From Suilimivivens sp045586385 (lineage in GTDB: Bacteria; Bacillota; Clostridia; Lachnospirales; Lachnospiraceae): 64,000 nucleotides of DNA. Location of the stretch: positions 1-64,000 of the forward strand of contig JAZNAE010000011.1 of assembly GCA_045586385.1 (NCBI GenBank), written 5' to 3'. The notes below the pieces were generated by a model that made no database searches, had not been told where the DNA came from, and saw nothing but the letters and a program-made list of their open reading frames with translations. Position 1 is the first letter of the stretch; each line of letters opens with the position of its first letter. This document shows positions 52,320 to 61,364 of the stretch, in pieces. A program made the position numbers and the translations under genes.

Positions 52320-53189
52320 ATGCTAAAATTTGTGATTTATTTGGTCACGCCCGCAGGATATAATTATCTCGCAGCCCATAGGGAAAAGATAGAAACTTTA
52401 TTACGGGATAATGGCATAAAACTTCTCATAAGGAAAGTTTCAAAAAATGATGAAGAAGAGATAAAAGAATTCTGCTATAATAATGCTTGCAGGGAAGAGA
52501 CTTTATGCATCAGCGACAGGAATGATATTGTGCAGATGTTAAGACGGGAGCAAGTGTCGGTAGCGGGTTTTTACCATGATAAAAATAGGGAGGAATCCTT
52601 TCAAGACATTCTTTATATCATTACCGACGTAGAAGAGGTGAGTGCTAAATCCTATGACGAAGTATACCGGCGCCTTCGGCAGATTCCTTGGGATATCCTG
52701 GAAACGGACAGGCTGTTTGTACGGGAAAGTACCGTGGAGGATGTAAAAGATTTCTACCGCATTTACAGCGACCCTTCCATTACAAAGTACATGGAAGATT
52801 TGTTTCAAGATCCGGAGCAGGAAGTTGCCTACATGCAGGATTATATCAAGCAGATGTATGGATTTTATGGTTTTGGCATGTGGACCGTGACAGAAAAGAA
52901 ATCGGGTGAAATCATTGGAAGAGCGGGACTTAGTGTCAGGGAAGGATATGATTTGCCGGAACTTGGTTTTGTTATAGAAAGAAAGCGTCAAGGGATGGGT
53001 TATGCAAAAGAAGTGTGCGAGGCGATTTTAGAATATGTGAAGTGTGAATTGTGCTTTGATGAAGTACAGGCATTGGTCATCAAAGAAAATGAAGCGTCAC
53101 TAAAACTTTTGCAAAAACTGGGCTTTGTTTATAAAAAAGATGTTACGGAAGGCGGACAACTGTACCGCCTGATGCAAAAGATCTTGTAA
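52320..53189 (+). CDS. GNAT-family acetyltransferase with an extra N-terminal domain
   Basis: A 289-residue protein. Residues ~130-285 are a RimJ/RimL-type GNAT domain (ILETDRLFVRESTVEDVKDFYRI, GRAGLSVREGYDLPELGFVI, MGYAKEVCEAIL, NEASLKLLQKLGFVYKKD). Residues 1-125 form an additional alpha/beta part (LCISDRNDIVQMLRREQVSVAGFYH) that I do not recognise; it looks like a HAD- or Rossmann-type half-domain. The substrate is unknown. AAGGAAA lies upstream as a modest RBS. Confidence 0.8.
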   Translation: MLKFVIYLVTPAGYNYLAAHREKIETLLRDNGIKLLIRKVSKNDEEEIKEFCYNNACREETLCISDRNDIVQMLRREQVSVAGFYHDKNREESFQDILYIITDVEEVSAKSYDEVYRRLRQIPWDILETDRLFVRESTVEDVKDFYRIYSDPSITKYMEDLFQDPEQEVAYMQDYIKQMYGFYGFGMWTVTEKKSGEIIGRAGLSVREGYDLPELGFVIERKRQGMGYAKEVCEAILEYVKCELCFDEVQALVIKENEASLKLLQKLGFVYKKDVTEGGQLYRLMQKIL

Positions 53190-53237
53190 AAGCAGATGCT
53201 TTTGTGGGAATAATAACAAAGAGAGAGGGAGACAAAC

Positions 53238-53759
53238 GTGGCATTTGAATTTGAAATACTATACAAATTACAGGAACTGCATCACCCTGTATTAGATAAA
53301 ATCATGGTGGCGGTCACCATGTTTGGCGATGGAGGAATCGGATGGATTATCTTGGGATTGTTGCTTTTGATTTTTAAAAAGACAAGAAAATGCGGACTAC
53401 TTATGTTGCTTTCCATGGCGGTGTGTTTTATCATTGGAAATCTTGGGATTAAGAATATCGTAGGCAGAATACGACCCTGCCACATTGATCCGTCCGTGCC
53501 GCTGATAATTCCTGTTCCGGGTGAATTTTCATTTCCGTCCGGGCATACCATGCATGCTTTTGCAGCAGCTACGTCTATTTTTCTTCAGCATAGAAAAGGC
53601 GGAATTGCAGCCATGGTATTGGCATCGCTGATTGCATTCAGCAGATTGTATTTGTTTGTACATTATCCGACAGATATTCTCGGTGGTTTGATAATCGGTG
53701 TGGCAGTTGCTTTTCTGGTTTATAAAGTGGCAGAAAAAACAGGCAGGAGAATTTTATGA
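53238..53759 (+). CDS. PAP2-family phosphatase (undecaprenyl-pyrophosphatase-like)
   Basis: A 173-residue membrane protein starting at a GTG after GAGAGGGAG. It shows the three PAP2 motifs: KNIVGRIRPCH, FPSGHTMHAFA and SRLYLFVHYPTDILGG, between about five membrane segments. Such enzymes dephosphorylate undecaprenyl pyrophosphate or lipid phosphates at the membrane surface. It overlaps the next gene by 4 bases (ATGA). Confidence 0.9.
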   Translation: MAFEFEILYKLQELHHPVLDKIMVAVTMFGDGGIGWIILGLLLLIFKKTRKCGLLMLLSMAVCFIIGNLGIKNIVGRIRPCHIDPSVPLIIPVPGEFSFPSGHTMHAFAAATSIFLQHRKGGIAAMVLASLIAFSRLYLFVHYPTDILGGLIIGVAVAFLVYKVAEKTGRRIL

Positions 53760-55066
53760 ATAAGGTAAATTACAAGGCATTGCTCCCCATTGGAGTGTTT
53801 TTGGTGCTTTACTTGGGACTTGGTATTTTATTTGAGTATGTGCTTAAAATTTCTATGGGATTTTATAATATTCCAATTGTGCTGATCTTTTTGATTGCAC
53901 TCATTGTGGCATGTGTACAAAACCCGTCTCTTAATTTTGACCGTAAGCTTGAAATTATGGCTAAGGGTGTGGGTGATAAAAATATCGTGACCATGATACT
54001 TATTTTTATGGCAGCAGGTGCTTTTGTGGGCGTAGTGGGAAGAAGCAGTGCGGAAAGCGTTGCCTATTTTCTCCTCTCCATTATTCCGGCAAAATTTGCG
54101 GTACTTGTGCTTTTTGTGGTAAGCGCATTTGTGTCACTTGCAATGGGTACCTCTGTGGGAACCATTACATTGATTGCACCGATTGCGGTGGCAGTGGCAA
54201 ACGGATCCGGTTTCTCCGTGCCTCTTTGTGTCGGAACGGTTGTGGGAGGTGCCATGTTTGGTGATAACCTGTCCTTCATTTCTGATACGACGATTGCGGC
54301 ATGTAACGGTCAGGGCTGTGCCATGAAAGATAAATTTAGGGAAAATTTTGGTGTTGCACTTCCGGCGGCAATTGCGGCAATGATTATTATTTTAATCCGC
54401 TCCATGGGTGCCGACGTAGGAGAAGCGGTAGTAAATGACTATAATTTGATTCAGATAATCCCTTACCTTTTGGTATTAATCGGCGGAATTATCGGGATCA
54501 ATGTTTTTGTGGTATTGTTAATTGGTATTGTAAGCGGTTCAGTGATTATGCTTGCAACCGGTGCGACCGAAGCGACAAGCCTTCTTTCCAACATGGGTGG
54601 GGGTGTATCCGGCATGTTTGAAACGACTATGGTAGCAATTTTGGTGTCTGCCATTTGTGCACTTATTAATGAATACGGTGGATTTGCAGCACTTCTTCAG
54701 CTTATTAAGAAGATATTTAAAGGAAAACGCGGCGGTATGCTTGGTATGGGACTTTTGGTTGGTGCTATGGATATTGCAACAGCGAACAATACGGTTGCCA
54801 TTGTTATGGCAAATCCCATTGCAAAGGAAATGGCGGAGAGTTATGATATCTCACCCAGAAAAGCGGCCTCCATCTTAGATACCTTCTCTTGTATTTTCCA
54901 AGGAATTATTCCTTACGGTGCACAGATGTTGGTGGCACTCTCCGTGGTAGCAGAACTGGGACAAAGTGTGTCAGCCTTTGAAATTATCCCTAATCTGACA
55001 TATCCGTTTATGTTACTGCTTAGTTCCTTGGTATTTGTGTTTGTTCTGCCTGGCAAGAAAAAATAA
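53756..55066 (+). CDS. NhaC-type Na+/H+ antiporter family protein
   Basis: A 436-residue integral membrane protein with about 11-12 hydrophobic segments. Typical NhaC-family blocks are FMAAGAFVGVVGRSSAES, AMGTSVGTITLIAPIAVAVA and FGDNLSFISDTTIAA; the last holds the conserved Asp residues. It probably exchanges sodium or an organic substrate for protons. Close relatives (YuiF-like) transport amino acids, so the substrate is open. It is coupled to the PAP2 gene. Confidence 0.85.
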   Translation: MNKVNYKALLPIGVFLVLYLGLGILFEYVLKISMGFYNIPIVLIFLIALIVACVQNPSLNFDRKLEIMAKGVGDKNIVTMILIFMAAGAFVGVVGRSSAESVAYFLLSIIPAKFAVLVLFVVSAFVSLAMGTSVGTITLIAPIAVAVANGSGFSVPLCVGTVVGGAMFGDNLSFISDTTIAACNGQGCAMKDKFRENFGVALPAAIAAMIIILIRSMGADVGEAVVNDYNLIQIIPYLLVLIGGIIGINVFVVLLIGIVSGSVIMLATGATEATSLLSNMGGGVSGMFETTMVAILVSAICALINEYGGFAALLQLIKKIFKGKRGGMLGMGLLVGAMDIATANNTVAIVMANPIAKEMAESYDISPRKAASILDTFSCIFQGIIPYGAQMLVALSVVAELGQSVSAFEIIPNLTYPFMLLLSSLVFVFVLPGKKK

Positions 55067-55114
55067 GCCCGATTGACAACATAATTTCTTTGTGATAGGC
55101 TAATAACTAATAAG

Positions 55115-55418
55115 AACAAAAGCGATGATGAAGAGAGTAGCTTCACGGAAGTTTTACAGAGAAAGTTCCCTGCGGGGTGCCGGTTACATATCTGACGGCG
55201 GGCAGGTTGAGAGGAACTAAGCGGAAATGAAGGGAAGATGGCTTCTGAGCAGTGCACCGAACCGCGCATGCGGCTAGATTGCAACAGGATCCGCCTGTTA
55301 CAGCGGCAGGGTATTTTATGTACCCGATGAGATTTCCCTCGTGAGAGAGAAATGAAAAGAAGTGGTACCACGGCTATACAGCTGTCTTCTGTAATGCAGA
55401 AGGCAGTTTTTTTAATGA
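55115..55418 (+). promoter_or_regulatory. T-box riboswitch controlling metG (Met specifier)
   Basis: The leader has the T-box sequence AAGTGGTACCACGG at 55360-55373. A stem I region contains AGAGAAAGTTCC and GGTTGAGAGGAAC, with a candidate specifier codon ATG at 55227-55229 just after it. A terminator (arms 55382-55391 and 55397-55406 plus T7) competes with the antiterminator formed by the T-box. Uncharged tRNA-Met would let transcription of metG proceed. Confidence 0.9.
55382..55413 (+). terminator. Conditional terminator of the metG T-box
   Basis: CTGTCTTCTG pairs with CAGAAGGCAG, loop TAATG, followed by seven T. Confidence 0.9.
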
Positions 55419-55433
55419 AAGGAGACGCAAAAA

Positions 55434-57422
55434 ATGAGCAAAGGAAAGTATTATATCACGACAGCGATTGCCTATACATCCGGCAAGCCCCATATTGGTA
55501 ACAGCTACGAGATCGTGCTTGCGGACAGCATCGCCCGTTTTAAAAGAAAAGACGGATACGATGTATTTTTCCAGACCGGAACCGATGAACATGGTCAGAA
55601 GATTGAATTAAAAGCACAGGATGCGGGTGTTACTCCCAAGGAATTTGTGGATGGCGTAGCAGGAACCATCAAGGATTTGTGGAATCTGATGGATACCTCT
55701 TATGATAAATTTATCCGTACCACAGATGATTACCATGAAAAACAGGTACAGAAGATTTTCAAGAGATTATATAATCAGGGAGATATTTATAAGAGCTCCT
55801 ACGAAGGTCTTTACTGTACGCCCTGTGAGTCCTTCTGGACAGAATCCCAGCTTGTGGATGGTAAATGTCCCGACTGCGGAAGAGAGGTAAAACCGGCGAA
55901 GGAAGAAGCTTACTTCTTCAAAATGAGCAAATATGCGGACCGCTTAATCGAGCATATTAATACCCATCCGGAATTTATCCAGCCGGTATCCCGTAAGAAT
56001 GAAATGATGAACAATTTCCTTCTTCCCGGACTTCAGGATCTTTGTGTATCCAGAACCTCCTTTAAGTGGGGCATTCCGGTTGATTTTGATGACAAGCATG
56101 TAGTTTATGTATGGCTGGATGCACTTACCAATTACATTACCGGTATCGGTTATGAATGTGATGGTGAAAGCAGTGACCAGTACAAGAAATTATGGCCGGC
56201 AGACCTTCACTTAATCGGAAAAGATATTATCCGTTTCCATACCATTTATTGGCCCATTTTCCTGATGGCACTTGGTGAGCCCCTGCCGAAGCAGGTATTT
56301 GGTCATCCTTGGCTTTTGCAGGGTGATGGCAAGATGAGTAAGTCCAAAGGAAATGTGATTTATGCTGACGATTTAGTAGACTTCTTTGGCGTGGATGCAG
56401 TCCGTTACTTTGTTCTTCACGAAATGCCTTTTGATAATGACGGAACCATTTCATGGGAACTTTTGGTAGAAAGAATCAATTCCGACCTTGCCAATACTTT
56501 AGGAAATCTTGTAAACAGAACCATTTCCATGAGCAATAAATATTTTGATGGAGTAGTGGCAGATAAGGGTGTGACAGAGCCTGTTGATGACGATTTGAAG
56601 GCAGTAGTAACCGGCACTTATGGAAGAGTTTCTGCGAAAATGGAAGACCTTCGTGTGGCAGACGCCCTTACGGAAATTTTTGCGCTTTTTAAACGCTGCA
56701 ATAAATATATTGATGAAACGGAACCCTGGGTTCTTGCAAAGGATGAGGCAAAGAAGGACAGACTGGCAACAGTTCTCTACAACCTGGTAGACAGCATTGT
56801 GACAGGTGCGTCACTGTTAGAACCTTTTATGCCGAGGACTGCAGAAAAGATTGTGGCACAGTTAAATACTTCCGTGAGAAGCTTTGAGGAAAGCTGCAAG
56901 GCGGGACAGTATTCTTCCGGAAACAAAGTAACCGATAAGCCCGAAATTCTTTTTGCAAGACTGGATGCAAAAGAAATTGTGGAAAAGGCAGAAGCTATGT
57001 TTGCGGAAAGAAAGGCAGCTGCAGAAGCAGCAAATGCTGCCGCAGATGCCGGAGAAGCAAAGGCAGACGAAAATGGTATTGATATCGAAGCAAAAGAAGA
57101 AATTACTTATGATGATTTTATGAAAATGCAGTTCCAGGTAGGTGAAATTATTGCCTGCGAGGAAGTGCCGAAATCTAAGAAACTTTTGTGTTCCCAGGTA
57201 AAAATCGGAAGTCAGGTAAAACAGATTGTTTCCGGCATTAAACAATATTACTCTCCGGAAGAGATGGTTGGTAAGAAGGTGATGGTTCTTGTAAACTTAA
57301 AACCTGCAAAGCTTGCCGGCGTGCTCAGTGAAGGAATGCTTCTTTGCGCAGAGGATGCAGAAGGTAACCTGGCACTTATGACACCGGAAAAAGAAATGCC
57401 TGCGGGTGCAGAAATCTGTTAA
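55434..57422 (+). CDS. metG: Methionyl-tRNA synthetase
   Basis: A 662-residue class I synthetase that charges tRNA-Met. HIGH motif is PHIGN at 19-23, the zinc knuckle has Cys128/131/145/148, and KMSKS is at 300-304. The C-terminal ~100 residues form a tRNA-binding domain (DFMKMQFQVGEIIACEEVP, LVNLKPAKLAGVLSEGMLL), joined by an Ala/Glu-rich linker. It is controlled by the T-box leader in front. Confidence 0.97.
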   Translation: MSKGKYYITTAIAYTSGKPHIGNSYEIVLADSIARFKRKDGYDVFFQTGTDEHGQKIELKAQDAGVTPKEFVDGVAGTIKDLWNLMDTSYDKFIRTTDDYHEKQVQKIFKRLYNQGDIYKSSYEGLYCTPCESFWTESQLVDGKCPDCGREVKPAKEEAYFFKMSKYADRLIEHINTHPEFIQPVSRKNEMMNNFLLPGLQDLCVSRTSFKWGIPVDFDDKHVVYVWLDALTNYITGIGYECDGESSDQYKKLWPADLHLIGKDIIRFHTIYWPIFLMALGEPLPKQVFGHPWLLQGDGKMSKSKGNVIYADDLVDFFGVDAVRYFVLHEMPFDNDGTISWELLVERINSDLANTLGNLVNRTISMSNKYFDGVVADKGVTEPVDDDLKAVVTGTYGRVSAKMEDLRVADALTEIFALFKRCNKYIDETEPWVLAKDEAKKDRLATVLYNLVDSIVTGASLLEPFMPRTAEKIVAQLNTSVRSFEESCKAGQYSSGNKVTDKPEILFARLDAKEIVEKAEAMFAERKAAAEAANAAADAGEAKADENGIDIEAKEEITYDDFMKMQFQVGEIIACEEVPKSKKLLCSQVKIGSQVKQIVSGIKQYYSPEEMVGKKVMVLVNLKPAKLAGVLSEGMLLCAEDAEGNLALMTPEKEMPAGAEIC

Positions 57423-57479
57423 TATCAGGCAAAAACTGATGTAAGGTGGCGGAAAACTGTTAAATACGGGGGGTACAAT

Positions 57480-58424
57480 ATGATTAAAAAAGAAGAATTT
57501 ACATTTGATTCAAGAGATGGGATATCAAAGATACATGCTGTCCGGTGGATTCCGGAAGGAGAAATAGTCTGCATTCTTCAGATTGTGCACGGAATGGCTG
57601 AATATATCGAACGCTATGAGGAAGTGGCACAGTATTTTGCCGGGAGAGGTATTCTTGTAACAGGTGAAGATCATCTTGGACATGGAAAGAGTGTTGCAGA
57701 AGGTGGCACTTACGGATATTTTTGCAAGCAGGATCCGGCAACGGTGATTGTGCGTGATGTGCATCGCCTTAAGAAGATGACGCAGGAAGCTTATCCCGGA
57801 GTTCCTTATGTAATTTTAGGTCACAGTATGGGTTCCTACATGCTTAGAAATTATTTGTTCCGCTATGGAACAGGAATACAGGGAGCCATTCTTTGCGGAA
57901 CAGGCAGTATGTCTCAAGGAATTATTTCTGCTGCAAAAGTTTTGGCGAAAGTCCAGGAACTTGTTTTCGGCGGAAAGCACGTGGCAAAACGGTTGGATAA
58001 CATGGCATTCGGGGCATATAATAAACGTCTGCAACCGGAGAGAACAAACAAGGATTGGCTTTGCACTGACGAAAAGGTAGTGGATACTTATAAGAATGAT
58101 GATCTTTGCGGCTTTACCTTTACGGTAAACGGATTTCAAACCATGTTTGAGATTATTACCAGATTAAATAAAGAAGAGAATCTCCGGAAAATGCCCAAAA
58201 ATCTTCCTGTATTTTTTATTGCGGGAGAAGAGGACCCTGTGGGAGATTATGGCGTGGGTGTCAGGAAGGCATATGCTGACTTCGAAAAGACAGGTATGGA
58301 ACGGTTGCAGGTGAAGCTGTATCCCGGTGACCGTCATGAAATTTTGAACGAAAAGAATAAAGAACAGGTATATGATGATATTTATCCTTGGATTATGGAA
58401 AGAGTGAAGGAGTACAGGGATTGA
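57480..58424 (+). CDS. Alpha/beta hydrolase (monoacylglycerol lipase-like)
   Basis: A 314-residue serine hydrolase of the Hydrolase_4 type. The nucleophile is Ser116 in GHSMGS; VHGMAEYIERYEEVAQYF and DHLGHGKS are the oxyanion and lid-side motifs, FFIAGEEDPVGDYG carries the acid, and GDRHEILNE the His. No signal peptide. Likely a lysophospholipase or monoacylglycerol lipase. The stop overlaps the next gene's TTG start. Confidence 0.9.
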   Translation: MIKKEEFTFDSRDGISKIHAVRWIPEGEIVCILQIVHGMAEYIERYEEVAQYFAGRGILVTGEDHLGHGKSVAEGGTYGYFCKQDPATVIVRDVHRLKKMTQEAYPGVPYVILGHSMGSYMLRNYLFRYGTGIQGAILCGTGSMSQGIISAAKVLAKVQELVFGGKHVAKRLDNMAFGAYNKRLQPERTNKDWLCTDEKVVDTYKNDDLCGFTFTVNGFQTMFEIITRLNKEENLRKMPKNLPVFFIAGEEDPVGDYGVGVRKAYADFEKTGMERLQVKLYPGDRHEILNEKNKEQVYDDIYPWIMERVKEYRD

Positions 58425-58981
58425 GAAAGAATTTATGGATCAGAAAAGCGGTAGCTTATTTTTCGGTTGCATGCATGCTGGCAATGGCTGTGTTTACACC
58501 GATGAAGGTACAGGCGGCAAGTGAGGATGAGAGCGAATCCCTTGATATTGAGGGGATGCTTTCCGGTGTAGAGGAAAAAATTTCCGATGCACTTTCCCGT
58601 ATGGACAGCGAAACAGTGCAAGAGGTATTTGATTTTCTGAAAGAAAAAGTATCGGACGGCAGTCTGCACTCCAAAGAAGGCATTGCGTCTGCGATAGAAG
58701 AAGGGGAAGCGAGGTTTGGTATCACCATTGATGAGCAGGCAGCTACCCAGATAGTGGACACAATGGAAAAATTGGAAGAACTCGGTTTTTCCGGTGAAGA
58801 GATTGTGGAGCGAGCACAGGAGCTTTACGATACCTACGGGGCAGATTTTGTGGCGCATGCAAATGAAGCATTTACCAAAGCGGTAGAGGATGCGGTAACA
58901 TCGGCAATAAAAGGATTTTTCAAAAATCTTTGGGAAGGTGTGAAAAGCTCCGTAGGAAATTTTTTTGAAAGTTTATTTTAA
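58421..58981 (+). CDS. Small secreted protein of unknown function
   Basis: A 186-residue protein starting at TTG (58421), chosen because AAGGAG lies 8 bases upstream and it overlaps the previous stop (TTGA). A signal peptide is clear: RKNLWIRKAVAYF, hydrophobic core, cleavage near VQA-ASE (about residue 30). The mature part is acidic and helical (ALSRMDSETVQEVFDFLKEK, ATQIVDTMEKLEELGF), with an amphipathic C-terminal end (GFFKNLWEGVKSSVGNFFESLF). I recognise no family. Confidence 0.7.
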   Translation: MRKNLWIRKAVAYFSVACMLAMAVFTPMKVQAASEDESESLDIEGMLSGVEEKISDALSRMDSETVQEVFDFLKEKVSDGSLHSKEGIASAIEEGEARFGITIDEQAATQIVDTMEKLEELGFSGEEIVERAQELYDTYGADFVAHANEAFTKAVEDAVTSAIKGFFKNLWEGVKSSVGNFFESLF

Positions 58982-59068
58982 CGGTTTTAATATAAAGACT
59001 TTTGCTTATACTATGTTGTATGCAATTTTAGAAATGGAATACAGTATTTGCAGAAAGAGGGTCTTTAT

Positions 59069-60055
59069 ATGAGAATAGCGTTTTACAGTACCAAACCTTA
59101 TGATAAAACATGGTTTGAACCCATGGGAAAAGAGTACGGCTTTGATATTCATTTTATAGAAGCGTCATGTAACAGTGAAACTGTGTTTATGGCAAAAGGA
59201 TATGATGCAATCTGCATTTTTGTGAATGATTATGTAGATGCGCAGATGATAGATGCTCTCTATGAAATGAAGGTCAAAGCCGTTTTGCTGCGCAGTGCAG
59301 GGTATAATCATGTGGATGTTAAGGCGGCTGAAGGGAAACTGGCGGTCCTTCGTGTGCCCAGTTATTCGCCGGAAGCAGTTGCGGAGTTTGCAATGGCGCT
59401 GCTCCTTACCGTAAACAGGTGGACGCATAAAGCTTACAACAGAACCAGAGAGTTTAATATGAGCTTACATGGTCTTATGGGAATGGATTTATGCGGAAAG
59501 ACGGCAGGTGTTGTGGGGACCGGTAAAATCGGGCAGGCTATGATCCGTATTTTTAACGGATTCGGTATGAGAGTGCTTTGCTATGATCCGTATCCGGTAA
59601 AAGGACTTAATGCCATGTATGTATCTTTGGAGGAACTGCTTGCAAGCTGTGAAGTGATTTCCCTGCATTGTCCGCTCACCAAAGAGACGAAACACCTGAT
59701 TAACAAAGAAACCATAAAAATAATGAAAGACGGTGTTTATCTCGTTAATACATCAAGAGGAGCATTGGTAGATACAGATGCGCTGATAGATGCTCTTTTG
59801 CAGAAGAAATTCGGTGGTGTGGGATTGGATGTTTATGAAGAGGAAGAAGGTCTTTTCTATGAAGATTGTTCCGATAAGATTATAACCGATGATAATCTTG
59901 CGAGATTAATGACCTTTCCCAATGTGCTTGTCACATCCCACATGGGGTTTTTTACAAGGGAAGCCATGCAGGCCATCGCCCGTACCACTTTAGAAAATGC
60001 CTACGCGGTAGAGCAGGGATTGCCACTTGATAATCAAGTGGCAAATGTACACTAA
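59069..60055 (+). CDS. D-2-hydroxyacid dehydrogenase (D-lactate dehydrogenase-like)
   Basis: A 328-residue NAD-dependent dehydrogenase; the ATG at 59069 is preferred over an upstream TTG. The NAD-binding GVVGTGKIGQAMIRIFNGFGM and the catalytic set (Arg in NTSRGALVD, Glu in DVYEEEEG, His in SHMGFFT) match the D-lactate dehydrogenase (LdhA) group. It would reduce pyruvate to D-lactate in fermentation. Confidence 0.9.
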   Translation: MRIAFYSTKPYDKTWFEPMGKEYGFDIHFIEASCNSETVFMAKGYDAICIFVNDYVDAQMIDALYEMKVKAVLLRSAGYNHVDVKAAEGKLAVLRVPSYSPEAVAEFAMALLLTVNRWTHKAYNRTREFNMSLHGLMGMDLCGKTAGVVGTGKIGQAMIRIFNGFGMRVLCYDPYPVKGLNAMYVSLEELLASCEVISLHCPLTKETKHLINKETIKIMKDGVYLVNTSRGALVDTDALIDALLQKKFGGVGLDVYEEEEGLFYEDCSDKIITDDNLARLMTFPNVLVTSHMGFFTREAMQAIARTTLENAYAVEQGLPLDNQVANVH

Positions 60056-60134
60056 AATGAATAAAGAGAATGCATTGTAAAATGGAAATTTATTTGATAT
60101 AATAATAGAATATTAGCGATTAAAGGACAAAACA

Positions 60135-60626
60135 ATGAGCGGAGAGTTACCATACGAGATACGATTTTTGGATCGCGAAGAATGGGAAGATGCCATGGGA
60201 CTTTCGTGGAAGACATTTCTTGAGTTTGAAGGAGATGTTTACTCCCCTGAAGGCATCAGGAATTTTGAAGACTTTATTACGGACAGTGAATTAAAGCGAA
60301 GGTTTGTCACGGGCGCATATCAGGTAATGGCTGCCTATGACGGACAGAAGTTGATCGGGGTTATCAGTCTACGGAATGAAAGTCATATTTCATTACTTTT
60401 TGTTGATCGCAATTACCACAAAAGAGGGATTGGGAGAGCTCTTGTTTCGGCAATGGCACGGTATGTCCGCACCGAAATGGGGCAAAAAAAACTTACGGTG
60501 AATGCCTCTCCGTATGGAGTTGAATTCTATCATCACCTTGGATTTTTTGACTTGGGACCCGAAAAGCAACAGGATGGAATCATTATTACTCCGATGATGC
60601 TTGTTATGGAGGAAAACAATATCTGA
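60135..60626 (+). CDS. GNAT-family acetyltransferase
   Basis: A 163-residue GNAT protein. The acetyl-CoA loop is in RNYHKRGIGRALVSAMARY, and ASPYGVEFYHHLGFFDLG is the typical C-terminal motif. Substrate unknown. A TATAAT lies near 60100. Confidence 0.88.
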   Translation: MSGELPYEIRFLDREEWEDAMGLSWKTFLEFEGDVYSPEGIRNFEDFITDSELKRRFVTGAYQVMAAYDGQKLIGVISLRNESHISLLFVDRNYHKRGIGRALVSAMARYVRTEMGQKKLTVNASPYGVEFYHHLGFFDLGPEKQQDGIIITPMMLVMEENNI

Positions 60627-60657
60627 GGCAGAAGGAATAGAAAAGGAGAACATACAA

Positions 60658-61362
60658 ATGGGAAGATTATTCGGCCTCGACAGTCCTCCAATGAGGATTA
60701 TGGGGAAGTTTGCAGATTTGATTTGCCTTAATTTTTTGGCTGTTATTTGCTGCATTCCTATCATTACAATCGGAGCATCCATGACGGCATTACATTATGT
60801 GACACTTAAAATGGTCAGAGATGAAGAAACCTATATAACGAGGTCATTTTTTAAGTCATTTAAAGAAAATTTCAAACAGGCAACGATAGCATGGCTCATT
60901 ATACTGGCGGTTATGGTTATTTTGGGAGTAGACTTTGCATGGTGCTATTATTCCGGGGCGGATGTTCCCTCATGGTTTAAAGTTGCACTGATTGTGATAA
61001 CGGCAATCTTATTATTTGCATTCATGCACGTCTTTCCGCTTTTGGCACGGTTTGAAAACACCCTAAAAGAACTTTTTAAAAATTCTTTGTTTATGGCAAT
61101 GCTATCTGTCATCAGAACTGTTTTTATGATGGTGTGCTGGCTGATACCTGTAGTCATAACATTTGCGGCACCCCAAATTTTCCCGGTAGTTTTTTGCTTG
61201 GGATTATCGGGACCTGTATTCTTGAATGCACTGCTCTACGATAAAACATTCAAGAGATTCGAACCGGAAGAAGAGAAAAATGAGCATCCTGATGACTGGC
61301 ATGTGGAAGTAGAAGAAGAGGAAGAAACTATTGACCCCGTTACTGATAATGTAGGGAGATAA
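60658..61362 (+). CDS. YesL/DUF624-family membrane protein
   Basis: A 234-residue membrane protein; the ATG at 60658 follows AAGGAGAAC. DUF624 marks: FADLICLNFLAVICCIPIITIGASMTALHYV at the start, TRSFFKSFKENFKQATIAWL, about five membrane segments, and an acidic C-terminal tail. YesL-like proteins are often beside carbohydrate transport and sensing genes; the molecular role is unknown. Confidence 0.88.
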   Translation: MGRLFGLDSPPMRIMGKFADLICLNFLAVICCIPIITIGASMTALHYVTLKMVRDEETYITRSFFKSFKENFKQATIAWLIILAVMVILGVDFAWCYYSGADVPSWFKVALIVITAILLFAFMHVFPLLARFENTLKELFKNSLFMAMLSVIRTVFMMVCWLIPVVITFAAPQIFPVVFCLGLSGPVFLNALLYDKTFKRFEPEEEKNEHPDDWHVEVEEEEETIDPVTDNVGR

Positions 61363-61364
61363 GA